Source of the DNA: an uncultured Oscillibacter sp.
GTDB taxonomy: Bacteria > Bacillota > Clostridia > Oscillospirales > Oscillospiraceae
Length of the DNA: 64,000 nucleotides
Direction: 5' to 3'
NCBI GenBank assembly: GCA_910587705.1
Contig: CAJUMX010000003.1
Span: forward strand, 62,001-126,000
Made by a program: the position numbers and the translations under genes
Shown here: positions 8,099-16,160 of the stretch, one piece after another
How the letters are laid out: every line of letters starts with the position of its first letter
How positions within the stretch are numbered: the stretch's first letter is position 1
The notes under the pieces: generated by a model
The model's input: the letters and a program-made list of their open reading frames with translations, nothing else
Database searches by the model: none
What the model was told of the DNA's origin: nothing

Positions 8099-9136
8099 AT
8101 GGATAACGTTTTGAAAATCGGCATCATCGGCTGCGGAGCCATCGGCAAGGACCACTGCCGCCGCATCATCGAAACCGTCCCCGGCGCCACGGTCGTGGCC
8201 GTCTCGGACTACGTGGCCGCCGCCGCCGACGAAACCGCTGCCAAATACGGCATCAAATCCTATGGAAACGACTGCGACGGGATGATCAAGGACCCGGACG
8301 TGGAAGCGGTGGTCATCACCTCCATCGATCCCACCCACCACGACTACGTGATGAAAACCCTGGCGGAGGAGAAGTGGTGCTTCTGCGAGAAGCCCCTGAG
8401 CCAGAACGCCAAGGACTGCGAGGAGATCATCAACCGGGAGCTGGCCATCGGCAAGCGGCTGGTCCAGGTGGGCTTCATGCGCCACTATGACCGGGGCTAC
8501 GCGGAGATGAAGCGGATTATCGACTCCGGCGAGATCGGCGCGCCCCTGGTGATCAAGGCCTGCCACCGCAACGTTGCCCAGGGCCCGGGCTTCAAGACCG
8601 AAAACGGCGTCACCAACGTGGCCATCCACGAGCTGGACATCTGCCGGTGGCTGCTGGACGACGAGTATGAGGACGTCCAGTGCGTCAAGGTCCGCCAGTC
8701 CGCCAACTCCGACAAGGGCTATGACAACCCCCAGGTCATGCTGATGCGGACCAAGAAGGGCTGCTTCATCGACGTGGAGGTCCAGGTGGCCGACGGCTAT
8801 GGCTATGACATCCAGTGCGAGGTGGTCTGCGAAAACGGCACCGTGAAGCTCCCCGACCCCTACGCCGTGGTCCGCCGCTCCCGTCCCGCCGGCTGGGACA
8901 GCCTGAATCCCGCCGAGTCCATGCCCATCATGACCGACTGGAAGGAGCGCTTCATCGAGGCGTATGACATCGAGTTCTGCAAGTGGGTGGAGTCCGTTCA
9001 CGGCGGCAAGCTCACCGGCCCCTCCTCTTGGGATGGCTACGTTGCCTGCGTGGCGGGCGACGCGCTGAACGCCTCCCGGGGCACCTCTCAATTCCTGAAG
9101 GTGGAGACCATGGAGAAGCCGGAGCTCTATAAGTAA
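8099..9136 (+). CDS. iolG: Gfo/Idh/MocA oxidoreductase, probable inositol 2-dehydrogenase
   Basis: 345 residues. The Rossmann motif GCGAIG is at residues 11-16, and the family motif EKP at 97-99. The catalytic region has H177 and D180 (VAIHELDICRWLL), as in inositol dehydrogenases. NAD+-dependent members oxidise myo-inositol to 2-keto-myo-inositol, which IolE uses. Position at the end of the iol cluster supports this, though other polyol specificities (scyllo-inositol or related sugars) cannot be excluded. AAAGGAAG precedes the ATG. The 178-base gap from iolD is longer than the others and may hold its own signal. Confidence 0.8.
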   Translation: MDNVLKIGIIGCGAIGKDHCRRIIETVPGATVVAVSDYVAAAADETAAKYGIKSYGNDCDGMIKDPDVEAVVITSIDPTHHDYVMKTLAEEKWCFCEKPLSQNAKDCEEIINRELAIGKRLVQVGFMRHYDRGYAEMKRIIDSGEIGAPLVIKACHRNVAQGPGFKTENGVTNVAIHELDICRWLLDDEYEDVQCVKVRQSANSDKGYDNPQVMLMRTKKGCFIDVEVQVADGYGYDIQCEVVCENGTVKLPDPYAVVRRSRPAGWDSLNPAESMPIMTDWKERFIEAYDIEFCKWVESVHGGKLTGPSSWDGYVACVAGDALNASRGTSQFLKVETMEKPELYK

Positions 9137-9159
9137 AAAACCCAGCAGCGTCTTTCCCC

Positions 9160-9194
9160 AAAAAAGCGGAGGGCCGGCCTGAGCCGGTCCTCCG
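9160..9194 (-). terminator. Terminator of the REC-GGDEF gene
   Basis: Arms 9167-9178 and 9183-9194 pair at 11 of 12 positions plus one G-T. Read on the minus strand the stem is followed by six T residues (9165-9160). It lies between two convergent genes. Confidence 0.75.
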
Positions 9195-9272
9195 TTCCCC
9201 TATAGAAACAGCGTCGGAACTCCACCTTCCAGGCGCTGATCCTACCCTTGCGCGCTCCCTTCGGGGGGCGTT

Positions 9273-10190
9273 TTACGTTTCCCGCAGCTGCTCCATCCGC
9301 TCGTTGGTCCAAACCACCTGGTTCCGCCCAAACCGCTTGGCGTCATAGAGCATGGTATCCGCCATTTTCAAATATGTATCGTAAGTCGACCCCACCTTGG
9401 GAAGCACGGTGATACCGCCGATGCTGATGGTCACCCACTGGGAGACCTCTGGATTGTGGGGAATGTGCAGATTCTCCACCGCCTGACGGACGGTCCGCAG
9501 GTGGGCAAAGTCGGCTTCCGAACCTCCGCCCAGAATCAAGGCCACAAACTCCTCCCCACCGTAGCGGGCGAAGAAATCCGTTCCCCGCCGGAGCTTGGCG
9601 GCGGCGGTTTCGGCCACGGCCTTGATCACCTTGTCCCCGGCGGGGTGGCCGAAGGTGTCGTTGTAGACCTTGAACTTGTCAATGTCAAACATGCAGATGG
9701 AGATGGGGGCCCCCAGGCGGATGGCGTCCTGCCAGCGCTTGCCGCTGACGGCGTCATAGCGCCGCCGGTTGGGCACGCCGGTGAGCTGGTCCACCGTGGC
9801 CTCCTGCTCGATCTGGGTGCGGTAGCGGTAGAGGTTGATATGGGTGTGGACCCGGGCCCGGACAATGGCGGGATGGAAGGGCTTGGTGATATAGTCCACC
9901 GCCCCCAGGGTCAGCCCCTGCTCCTCGTGCTGGGTATCGCTGAGGCTGGTAATGAGAATCACCGGCGTGTGCCGGAGGATGACCTCCTCCTGAAGCATTT
10001 TCAAAAGCTGAAAGCCGTCGATGCCCGGCATAATCACATCCAGAAGAATGAGGGAATAGTCCCCGACCTTGGCCTGTGCCAGGCCCTCCTCAGCGGAGTT
10101 GACGACGGTAATTTCATAGTCGTCGTCCAAGATGGAGCTGAGAAAATTGGCTTGGACAGGACTGTCGTCAATGATCAAAATTTTCTCCAT
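9273..10190 (-). CDS. Response regulator with GGDEF diguanylate cyclase domain
   Basis: 305 residues. A receiver domain occupies residues 1 to about 120, with acidic pocket D8-D9, phospho-acceptor D51 (LILLDVIMPG), a switch T/S in ITSLS and K in TKPF. A GGDEF domain follows, starting near DQLTGVPNRR and carrying the intact active-site loop ARYGGEEF. An RxxD product-inhibition site (RGTD) lies five residues before GGEEF. The protein should make cyclic di-GMP when phosphorylated and be inhibited by its product. No histidine kinase is adjacent, so the partner is elsewhere. Confidence 0.93.
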   Translation of the reverse strand: MEKILIIDDSPVQANFLSSILDDDYEITVVNSAEEGLAQAKVGDYSLILLDVIMPGIDGFQLLKMLQEEVILRHTPVILITSLSDTQHEEQGLTLGAVDYITKPFHPAIVRARVHTHINLYRYRTQIEQEATVDQLTGVPNRRRYDAVSGKRWQDAIRLGAPISICMFDIDKFKVYNDTFGHPAGDKVIKAVAETAAAKLRRGTDFFARYGGEEFVALILGGGSEADFAHLRTVRQAVENLHIPHNPEVSQWVTISIGGITVLPKVGSTYDTYLKMADTMLYDAKRFGRNQVVWTNERMEQLRET

Positions 10191-10275
10191 AACAAAGTCC
10201 TCCCATCATGGCTGCGGCTTCGCGGAACAAGGTTCGCCGAGGTGGAAGGCAGCCGAATATCCTTACTAGAGCGTC

Positions 10276-10304
10276 ATTATATCAAAGATTTCCAAAAGAG
10301 GGAA
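10276..10304 (-). promoter_or_regulatory. Probable promoter of the REC-GGDEF gene
   Basis: On the minus strand a perfect TATAAT (10281-10276) stands 17 bases after a weak TTCCCT (10304-10299), about 85 bases before the start codon. Confidence 0.5.
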
Positions 10305-10380
10305 GTACTAACTTGGGAAATTTGGAAAATATTTTTCCAAGCCCGCCGGCGGACAGGGTTTAACCCGCTTCCCGGGGCGG

Positions 10381-10413
10381 AAAGAGGCCCGGCGGCACGA
10401 AAAACCGCCGGGC
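10381..10413 (-). terminator. Probable terminator after the cytidylate-kinase-like gene
   Basis: GCCCGGCGG at 10387-10395 pairs perfectly with CCGCCGGGC at 10405-10413. Read on the minus strand it is followed by CTCTTTCC, a modest T-run, 33 bases after the stop codon. Confidence 0.55.
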
Positions 10414-10446
10414 GGCGTGGAAGCTTCTTCCATGAAATGAGGGCGC

Positions 10447-11097
10447 TTACGCCCTTGTGGGGTCCGTCTCCGTGGGGCTGGGGACGGGGTGCTCCCTGTG
10501 TTCCACCATGGCCCGGATGAGCTCCACCGTGCCGCTAAGCCCCAAAAAGCTGCTGTTGATGCAGAAGTCATAGCTGTCCACCGCGCCCCAGCGCTGTGAG
10601 GAGTAGTATTCATAGTAAGAGGCCCGGCGCTTGTCGGTCTTGCTGATAAGGGTCTTGGCCTTTTCGGGGGGGAGGTTCTGCCGCTGGGCCACCCGGCGGA
10701 CCCGGTCCTCCAGAGGGGCATGGATGAAGATGCTGAGGTGGTCCGGGTTCCCGGCCAGGGCGTAGTCCGCGCAGCGGCCGATGATGACGCAGGGGCCCTG
10801 GGACGCGATGTGGCGGATGGTGTTGAAGGTGGCAAGATAAACCTGCTGCTCCAGGGAATCCCCGGCCCCGGTGCCGGGGAGGGCGAACATGTAGGAATCC
10901 ATGGCGATGGAGTAGAGCAGGCTCTTGGGCCGCTCGTCAAAGTTCTCCAGAATCTTCTGACAAAGGCCGCTTTTCTTGGCGGCCTCCTGGAGAATTTCCT
11001 TATCATAAAAGGGAATGCCCAGCTCCTTGGCCACGCGGATACCGGCTTCTTTGCCGCCGCTGCCGAACTGCCTTCCGATGGTGATGATGGTTTTCAT
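10447..11097 (-). CDS. Cytidylate kinase-like family protein
   Basis: 216 residues. The N-terminus has a strand and P-loop-like turn, ITIGRQFGSGGKEAG, followed by LGIPFYDKEIL, as in the cytidylate-kinase-like (AAA_26) family. VIIGRCADYAL and the RV(R/A)xVAxR stretch are also typical. True CMP kinases phosphorylate CMP; this widespread clostridial subfamily is distinct from Cmk and its substrate is not established. ATG 11097 follows AAAGGAGG, whereas the 57-codon extension upstream crosses the promoter. It is monocistronic, with its own promoter and terminator. Confidence 0.82.
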   Translation of the reverse strand: MKTIITIGRQFGSGGKEAGIRVAKELGIPFYDKEILQEAAKKSGLCQKILENFDERPKSLLYSIAMDSYMFALPGTGAGDSLEQQVYLATFNTIRHIASQGPCVIIGRCADYALAGNPDHLSIFIHAPLEDRVRRVAQRQNLPPEKAKTLISKTDKRRASYYEYYSSQRWGAVDSYDFCINSSFLGLSGTVELIRAMVEHREHPVPSPTETDPTRA

Positions 11098-11124
11098 AAC
11101 GGGACCTCCTTTCCGGTCCCCTTT

Positions 11125-11153
11125 ATTATACTCCGGTTTTGGGGAATCGTCAA
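11125..11153 (-). promoter_or_regulatory. Promoter of the cytidylate-kinase-like gene
   Basis: On the minus strand TTGACG (11153-11148) and a perfect TATAAT (11130-11125) are 17 bases apart, about 28 bases before the start codon. Confidence 0.78.
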
Positions 11154-11261
11154 ATAAAAAACAAAACCGGCCGCCTTTCGGCCGCCGGTCTTGGGAAGCC
11201 GATCTGATTTTTTCACAGGGGTGTTCAAAAAGAAGAAAAAAAGAAAAGCGTGAAAAAAGGC

Positions 11262-11290
11262 TTGACAAATCCGGATTGTTCGTGTATCTT
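11262..11290 (+). promoter_or_regulatory. Promoter of tRNA-Val
   Basis: A perfect TTGACA at 11262-11267 is followed after 17 bases by TATCTT at 11285-11290, 15 bases before the tRNA. Confidence 0.7.
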
Positions 11291-11305
11291 ATACATGTTC
11301 GCTTC

Positions 11306-11382
11306 GGACGATTAGCTCAGCTGGCTAGAGCACCTGCTTGACGTGCAGGGGGTCACAGGTTCAAGTCCTGTATCGTCCACCA
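11306..11382 (+). tRNA. tRNA-Val (anticodon GAC)
   Basis: 77 bases fold as a cloverleaf. The acceptor arms are GGACGAT and ATCGTCC, the D-loop region is TAGCTCAGCTGG, the anticodon loop is CTTGACGTG with GAC, and the T-loop is GGTTCAAGTCC. The 3' CCA is encoded. It has its own promoter and terminator and reads GUC (and GUU by wobble if modified). Confidence 0.96.
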
Positions 11383-11385
11383 AAA

Positions 11386-11422
11386 AACTCCTAGAGCCGC
11401 AAGGGTTCTAGGAGTTTTGTTC
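11386..11422 (+). terminator. Terminator of tRNA-Val
   Basis: AACTCCTAGAGCC pairs with GGTTCTAGGAGTT with one mismatch, followed by TTGTTCTT. Confidence 0.82.
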
Positions 11423-11483
11423 TTATCTGACATCTGCTTTGCACAAAGCCGCCGTTCTTCTATTTTTCATGGAGGTGGGTTTC

Positions 11484-12218
11484 ATGAGACGATCCGCTCT
11501 GGTCACCGGGGCCTCCCGGGGCATCGGGAGAGCCATTGCCGCCGTTCTGGCCCGGGAGGGCTGGCCGGTCTGCGTCAACTATTTAGAGCGTCGGGACGCC
11601 GCCGAGGCGCTGGTCCGAGAGCTCCAAGAACAGGGCCGGTCCGCCATGGCCTTCCAGGCGGACGTGGCGGACCGGGAGGCGGTGGAGCGCATGGTCCACG
11701 CCGCGTCGGAGGAGCTGGGCCCCGTGGAGCTGCTGGTGAACAACGCCGGGATTTCCCGCCAGGGCCTCTTCCAGGACCTGGACGATCAGGGCTGGGAGCG
11801 GCTTCTGGCGGTGAACCTCACCGGGCCCCGGAACGCCGTTCTGGCGGCGCTACCCCATATGCTGGGCGAGAAGCGGGGGTGCATTGTCAACATTTCTTCC
11901 ATGTGGGGCCTCCGGGGGGCCAGCTGCGAGACGGCCTACGCCGTGACGAAGGCGGGGCTTGTGGGTCTGACCCGCTCTTTGGCCCTGGAGCTGGCCCCGT
12001 CGGGCATCCGGGTGAACTGCGTGGCCCCGGGGTGCATTGAAACGGATATGGTGCGGACCCTGGGGGAGGAGACCCGGGCCATGCTGGCGGAGGAGACCCC
12101 CATGGGCCGCCTGGGGCGGCCGGAGGAGGTGGCGGAGGCGGTGGCTTTTCTAGCCTCGGAACGGGCCTCCTTTATCACCGGGCAGGTGCTGACCGCCGAT
12201 GGCGGGTTCATTGTATAA
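11484..12218 (+). CDS. SDR oxidoreductase, FabG-like
   Basis: 244 residues, the length of 3-oxoacyl-ACP reductases. The NAD(P) motif TGASRGIG is at residues 8-15, NNAG occurs mid-chain, and the catalytic S-Y-K set is in NISSMWG ... TAYAVTKAG. The C-terminal ITGQVLTADGG is the usual FabG end. FabG reduces beta-ketoacyl-ACP in fatty acid synthesis, but this gene stands outside any fab cluster, so it may act on another carbonyl. ATG 11484 follows GGAGGT; the upstream in-frame ATG at 11439 has no site and lies next to the tRNA terminator. Confidence 0.87.
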   Translation: MRRSALVTGASRGIGRAIAAVLAREGWPVCVNYLERRDAAEALVRELQEQGRSAMAFQADVADREAVERMVHAASEELGPVELLVNNAGISRQGLFQDLDDQGWERLLAVNLTGPRNAVLAALPHMLGEKRGCIVNISSMWGLRGASCETAYAVTKAGLVGLTRSLALELAPSGIRVNCVAPGCIETDMVRTLGEETRAMLAEETPMGRLGRPEEVAEAVAFLASERASFITGQVLTADGGFIV

Positions 12219-12225
12219 GCGCACA

Positions 12226-12259
12226 AAAAGAGAGGGAGGCCCAAGCCTCCCTCTCTTTT
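12226..12259. terminator. Bidirectional terminator
   Basis: A perfect 15-bp stem, AAAAGAGAGGGAGGC (12226-12240) with GCCTCCCTCTCTTTT (12245-12259) and loop CCAA. It serves both the FabG-like gene (+) and the small minus-strand gene, whose stop codon overlaps its right arm. Confidence 0.88.
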
Positions 12260-12428
12260 ATTGGTAGCGGTACTGCATTCCCGTGTACTGCTCGATGCAG
12301 CTGAAAAACAATTCCCGGTTCCGGAATTCCAGCAGCTTGCAGTCCTCCTCCTCATGGAAGGACACGATGCGGCGGCGGGTGTCAACCCAGACGCGCCACA
12401 GGTTCTGGGCAGTTGTTGTTTGCTCCAT
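12258..12428 (-). CDS. Small hypothetical protein (56 aa)
   Basis: A frame too short for most gene callers but well supported: AAAGGAG stands 8 bases before the ATG at 12428, and the stop abuts a strong terminator. The product starts MEQTTTAQNLWRVWVDTRR and contains VSFHEEEDCKLLEFRN and FFSCIEQYTGMQYRYQ at the C-terminus. It has no membrane segment or metal motif and is rich in aromatic and acidic residues, suggesting a small soluble protein. I do not recognise the family. Confidence 0.65.
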   Translation of the reverse strand: MEQTTTAQNLWRVWVDTRRRIVSFHEEEDCKLLEFRNRELFFSCIEQYTGMQYRYQ

Positions 12429-12497
12429 AAGGGGGCTCCTTTCTCTCCGTCTATCTTATAAGACGATTTAGGAGGGGATTTTGTTTCACCCCGCCGG

Positions 12498-12519
12498 AAA
12501 ATTTTTTAAAAAATTTTTT
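12498..12519. other. A+T palindrome in a G+C-rich gap
   Basis: Runs A4-T6-A6-T6 sit between CCGG and CGG, making a self-complementary block just beyond the permease stop. Read on the minus strand it may supply the T-run of a terminator for the ABC operon, though no strong G+C stem precedes it. Confidence 0.4.
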
Positions 12520-12535
12520 CGGACCGCCTCCCTGG

Positions 12536-14584
12536 TCAGTGGAGCAGCGCGGCGTCCACCGCTTCCCCTGGGTAGACGTAGGCATCCGCCGGATAGACGA
12601 CGCTGCCGGAATCGGGGAAGCTGTAGGGGTCGTAGTCCCCCTCGAAGGGCACGCCCTCTTCCTCGCTCTCTAGGGCGGACTGCTCCGCGTAGGTCAGGAG
12701 CCTCCGGCTCCCGTTCACAATGCCAAGGTCCTCCAGGGCCTTGAGAGTCTCCGTGCAGTAGGCGGAGAGGCTCAGGGAGACGGTCTGGGAGTGGGGGCCT
12801 ACCTGGGGACGGTCCAGGTCGGTGACGGAGTAATAGAGCTCCAGGCCCCCGGTGCAGATGGCCTGGTTATAGAGGTCGTCCAGCAGGAACAGGGTCCGTC
12901 CGAAGTGCCCCGCCGCCACGTCCCGCCGGACGGCGGCCTCCAGGGCCTTGGCCTGCTCCAGGGTCAGGTCCAGCTGTTCCATCTCCTTTGTCTCCGGGTT
13001 GTAGAGGCGGTCAGCGTAGCCGCCGGTGAGGCGGGTTTCAAGGTTCTCCCTGTAAACATGGCCGAAGATGTTGGCCTCCTGGATGGCGGGGTTGGCGGCC
13101 AGGGCTACCAGCTTCTGCAGGGCCTGGGACCGCTCCATCCGCTCCCGGGAGCAGGGGAGGTTATACATGCGGCTGGTGTGGGGGGAGCCGATTTCACCCT
13201 CATAGTATGTGACGTCCAAATAGGCCACGGAAACGTCCTCTCCCTCCAGGCCCCGCCAGCTTTTGTTCAGGTCCTCCCGCTCCGCCAGGACAGCCTGGTG
13301 CACGTCCAGAATGTTCTGAATCAGGGCGGGGTCCGTTAGTCTGGTGTTGACGCCTCTGCCGTTTACGCCGTTGACGATCAGCAGAACGCTTTCCACCTCC
13401 TCTGGACGGGGCGTCCAGCTCTCCACGCTCAGGGGGTCCAGCGCCACGGCGGCGCAGAGGGCGGCGGAGGCCAGCGCCGTGGCCAGAACCCCCTTCCAGC
13501 TTCCCCGGAACACCCGGAGGGACTTGCTCAGCAGCATGGAGGCGATGTAGTACCCAATCACGCCGGCTGCCGCCATGCAGAGGGCCAGGGGGACCGGGCT
13601 GGCGGTGCGGGTGGTCTCATAGCCCGCGAAGAACACGTTGTAGAGGGCCATGCCCCCGGTGCAGGCGGCGCAGAGGGCGAAGCCGTAGCGGAACACGGGC
13701 TTCATCCACCCCACGGCCACCACGTCACCGGCGCTCTCGCTCCTCCGGCGGCGGTACAGGGCCCAGGCCGCCGCCAGCAGCACCGCGCCCGTCAGGGCAT
13801 AGACGGCGATGAGCCAGCCGTTCACCAGGGTGACGGACTCCAAGATGGCTTGCTCCCAACCCTCGGGATTAAGGATCTGCGTATACTCCGTGTCCACGTT
13901 CAGCTTGCGGGTCAGGTACATGGTGGGGCTCAGAAACTCTATCACGCCCTGATAGGACCGCTCCACGCCGAAGTAAAACATGGTCATGAGCCTCGTGACC
14001 AGCCACTCGGCCCCGGCGGCGATGAAGTGGAAGATGAAATAGAGGGCGGCGAAGGCGAAGGGGTTGCCGGTGACGAACACCACCGCCGTGGCGGAGGCGA
14101 AGAAGAAAAAGCTCTGCCCCGCCACGGCCAGGATGGTCACCGCCAGGCCCACGGGCTCCAAGCCGCCCACGATGGCGGAAACCAGGATGGCCAGACCCCC
14201 GGTGACGGCGTAGGGCAGCAGCATCATGGCCATACCGGAGAGGAAGTCCGTGACGAAAATGCCCTTCCGGGTGACGGGCAGGGAGTGGTACATGCCCACG
14301 CTCCGGGGATTGTACAGCCAGCCCCAGGTCGCCAGGGCGCAGAGAGCCGCGTACAGCAGGGAGAGGGTGGGGATGATCCAGGCCACAATCTGGTAATAGC
14401 CAGCTGTAACGCCCAGGGGGTCGCTCATGGGCTCCCCAAAGAGGACGTTCTCCCGGATGAGGATGGTGAGGAAGGCCAGGGGGAACAGGGCCCCGAGGAA
14501 GGACGCGCCACCCCACAGCGGCCAGAACCGGGCGAGATTCTTTTTAAAGAGGGTGGGATTAAAGTACGATGTCTTTGACCGCAT
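12536..14584 (-). CDS. ABC transporter permease subunit
   Basis: 682 residues. About six hydrophobic helices lie in the first 290 residues: WGGASFLGALFPLAFLTIL, then segments around YQIVAWIIPTLSLLYAALC, AMMLLPYAVTGGLAIL and beyond. Two more follow near residues 300-390. The last 300 residues are soluble, with VESVLLIVNGVNG and later acidic stretches. This matches the large clostridial permeases that accompany YtrA/YtrB regulators and carry an extracytoplasmic C-terminal domain. It is encoded after the ATPase with a 26-base overlap, so the two form one transporter. Such systems respond to cell-wall-active compounds in some Firmicutes; substrate unknown. Confidence 0.8.
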   Translation of the reverse strand: MRSKTSYFNPTLFKKNLARFWPLWGGASFLGALFPLAFLTILIRENVLFGEPMSDPLGVTAGYYQIVAWIIPTLSLLYAALCALATWGWLYNPRSVGMYHSLPVTRKGIFVTDFLSGMAMMLLPYAVTGGLAILVSAIVGGLEPVGLAVTILAVAGQSFFFFASATAVVFVTGNPFAFAALYFIFHFIAAGAEWLVTRLMTMFYFGVERSYQGVIEFLSPTMYLTRKLNVDTEYTQILNPEGWEQAILESVTLVNGWLIAVYALTGAVLLAAAWALYRRRRSESAGDVVAVGWMKPVFRYGFALCAACTGGMALYNVFFAGYETTRTASPVPLALCMAAAGVIGYYIASMLLSKSLRVFRGSWKGVLATALASAALCAAVALDPLSVESWTPRPEEVESVLLIVNGVNGRGVNTRLTDPALIQNILDVHQAVLAEREDLNKSWRGLEGEDVSVAYLDVTYYEGEIGSPHTSRMYNLPCSRERMERSQALQKLVALAANPAIQEANIFGHVYRENLETRLTGGYADRLYNPETKEMEQLDLTLEQAKALEAAVRRDVAAGHFGRTLFLLDDLYNQAICTGGLELYYSVTDLDRPQVGPHSQTVSLSLSAYCTETLKALEDLGIVNGSRRLLTYAEQSALESEEEGVPFEGDYDPYSFPDSGSVVYPADAYVYPGEAVDAALLH

Positions 14585-15452
14585 AGTCGGCGCCTCCTAA
14601 CTCATAGATGAAAATTTCCTCCAGCGTCAGCGGTACGGCGTCCACCAGCATGGGCTTATAGACCGCCAGGCGGTTGGTGGCCTCCTCCGCGCTCATCCGC
14701 ATAATCAGGGTGTGGATGCGGCCCACGTGGGAGGCGTGGAGCACCTCCAGGTCCTCCGGCACGTCCCCGCCGTCCTGAAAGACCACCTGGAGCTTCACCA
14801 TGTTGTCCTGTAATTGGGCCAGGGACCGCTCCAGCAAAACCTTGCCGTGGTCCAAAATGCCCACGTGATCGCACACGTCCTCCAGCTCACGAAGGTTGTG
14901 GGAGGAGACCAGCACCGTGGTCCCCCGCTGGGCCACGTCCCCCAGCACCAGAGACCAGACCTGCCGCCGCATGACGGGGTCCAGGCCGTCCACCGGCTCG
15001 TCGAGAACCAGATAGTCCGGCATGGCGCTGAGGGTCAGCCAGAAGGCGGCCTGCTTCTGCATGCCCTTGCTGAGGCGGCGGAGGGGGCGCTTCTCGTCGA
15101 TCTGAAAGACCTCCTTGCATTTCTCATACCGCTCCATGGAGAAGCTGGGGTAAAAGCCCCGGTAGAACCGGCACATGTCCCGGATGGTGGCCTGGGGGAA
15201 GTAATACCAGTCGTCGGCAATGGCGGCGACCCGGGATTTCAGGGCCTCGTTCTCCCAGACGCTCTGGCCGTCGATGGCCAGCTCTCCCTCGTCCTGACGG
15301 TAGATGCCGGTGAGGCAGCGGATCAGGGTGGATTTCCCCGCGCCGTTGGGGCCCACAAGGCCATAGACGCTTCCCGCGGGGACGGACAGGCTCACCCCGT
15401 CCAGGGCGGCGAAGCCGTCGAAGCGTTTGACGGTGTTTGTCACTTGAATCAT
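14559..15452 (-). CDS. ABC transporter ATP-binding protein (YtrB-like)
   Basis: 297 residues. Walker A GPNGAGKST is at residues 34-42. The signature region is RLSKGMQKQAAFWLTL, slightly divergent from LSGGQ, and Walker B is DYLVLDEPVDGLDP, followed by the H-loop in VLVSSHNLRELEDVC. It is the motor of the transporter formed with the downstream permease. The start overlaps the GntR stop (ATGA). Operon order regulator-ATPase-permease matches ytrA-type operons. Confidence 0.92.
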   Translation of the reverse strand: MIQVTNTVKRFDGFAALDGVSLSVPAGSVYGLVGPNGAGKSTLIRCLTGIYRQDEGELAIDGQSVWENEALKSRVAAIADDWYYFPQATIRDMCRFYRGFYPSFSMERYEKCKEVFQIDEKRPLRRLSKGMQKQAAFWLTLSAMPDYLVLDEPVDGLDPVMRRQVWSLVLGDVAQRGTTVLVSSHNLRELEDVCDHVGILDHGKVLLERSLAQLQDNMVKLQVVFQDGGDVPEDLEVLHASHVGRIHTLIMRMSAEEATNRLAVYKPMLVDAVPLTLEEIFIYELGGADYAVKDIVL

Positions 15453-15847
15453 CGTGTTTCCTCCTTGCGCCCCCCGGCGGGGGCCCCGCCGGATGGCTCT
15501 TCTTGAAGAAGAGCCATCAGCTCTTCCTGGCTGACGCCGAGATACTTAAGCTCCGCCACCAGCTCCCGGGCTCTCTCCCAGAGCTCCCGGCGGCGGGATG
15601 TGTCGGCGTCTGGGTCCCCGGTGGCAAAGCTTCCCTTGCCGGGGACGGAATAGATGTAGCCCTCTCCCTCCAGCTCGTTATAGGCCCGCTGGATGGTGTT
15701 GGGGTTGATGGATAGCTGCGTCGCCAGGGACCGGACCGAGGGGAGCTTTTCATCCGTCCCGATGGCCCCGGTGACAATCAGCTTGCGGAGCCCGTCCTTG
15801 ATCTGTTCATAGATGGGGCGGGAGTCCCGGTAATTGAGGCTGATCAC
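15449..15847 (-). CDS. GntR family regulator, YtrA subfamily
   Basis: 132 residues, short for GntR but normal for YtrA types, which have a winged helix and only a small dimerisation tail. The DNA-binding domain (about 10-75) includes LPSVRSLATQLSINPNTIQRAYNELE in two overlapping helices and a wing ending GKGSFA. Translation starts at GTG 15847 with GGAAGG upstream; the nearest ATG (15852) hits a stop after one codon. It lies first in the operon, behind a promoter overlapped by an inverted repeat, so it most likely represses its own operon until an inducer arrives. Confidence 0.88.
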   Translation of the reverse strand: MISLNYRDSRPIYEQIKDGLRKLIVTGAIGTDEKLPSVRSLATQLSINPNTIQRAYNELEGEGYIYSVPGKGSFATGDPDADTSRRRELWERARELVAELKYLGVSQEELMALLQEEPSGGAPAGGRKEETR

Positions 15848-15897
15848 CGCATACCTTCCCTTCCGCGGCAGGATCGCCCCGCCGCACGTTGTTGGTA

Positions 15898-15933
15898 AAC
15901 TGTATTAACTGTATTAAGGAAATTAACACAGTT
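15898..15933. promoter_or_regulatory. Putative operator of the GntR/YtrA regulator
   Basis: Three half-sites: AACTGTATTAA at 15898-15908, again at 15907-15917, and the inverted TTAACACAGTT at 15923-15933. The second and third form an inverted repeat with 10 of 11 matches around 5 bases. They cover the -10 region of the operon promoter. Confidence 0.65.
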
Positions 15934-15948
15934 TCGGCGGTTTGTCAA
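15920..15948 (-). promoter_or_regulatory. Promoter of the GntR-ABC operon
   Basis: On the minus strand a perfect TTGACA (15948-15943) stands 17 bases before TAATTT (15925-15920). The -10 lies inside the operator. Confidence 0.55.
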
Positions 15949-16020
15949 GGGGGGAATGAAATTTCCGGCGGAGGGAGGGAAAAATTTCCCCATTTTCCCG
16001 GAAAAATCATGAATTGACCC

Positions 16021-16049
16021 TTTACAATGGGAAATCACTATGATATAGT
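16021..16049 (+). promoter_or_regulatory. Promoter of rpsO
   Basis: TTTACA at 16021-16026 and TATAGT at 16044-16049 are 17 bases apart. The leader to rpsO is about 105 bases and starts with a hairpin GTCCGCC/GGCGGAC, a possible site of S15 feedback. The remaining bases between the GntR start and this promoter show nothing further. Confidence 0.65.
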
Positions 16050-16160
16050 AACGAAGTCCGCCCGGCGGACGCCGTTATCCCCTACGCTTTGTGCCGCGGA
16101 GCTTCACCGGCCCGGCGCACAGTGTTGCGGGGAATCTTTTGGAAAGGTGGAAACCACACT

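Noticed and set aside
11098..11305. Coding extension of the cytidylate-kinase-like gene into a 273-codon frame
   Set aside because: The extension crosses its own strong promoter and lacks a ribosome binding site, whereas ATG 11097 has AAAGGAGG.
15806..16160. Possible riboswitch or T-box between the GntR gene and rpsO
   Set aside because: No T-box or known riboswitch core is visible; the region is explained by a promoter, operator and rpsO leader.
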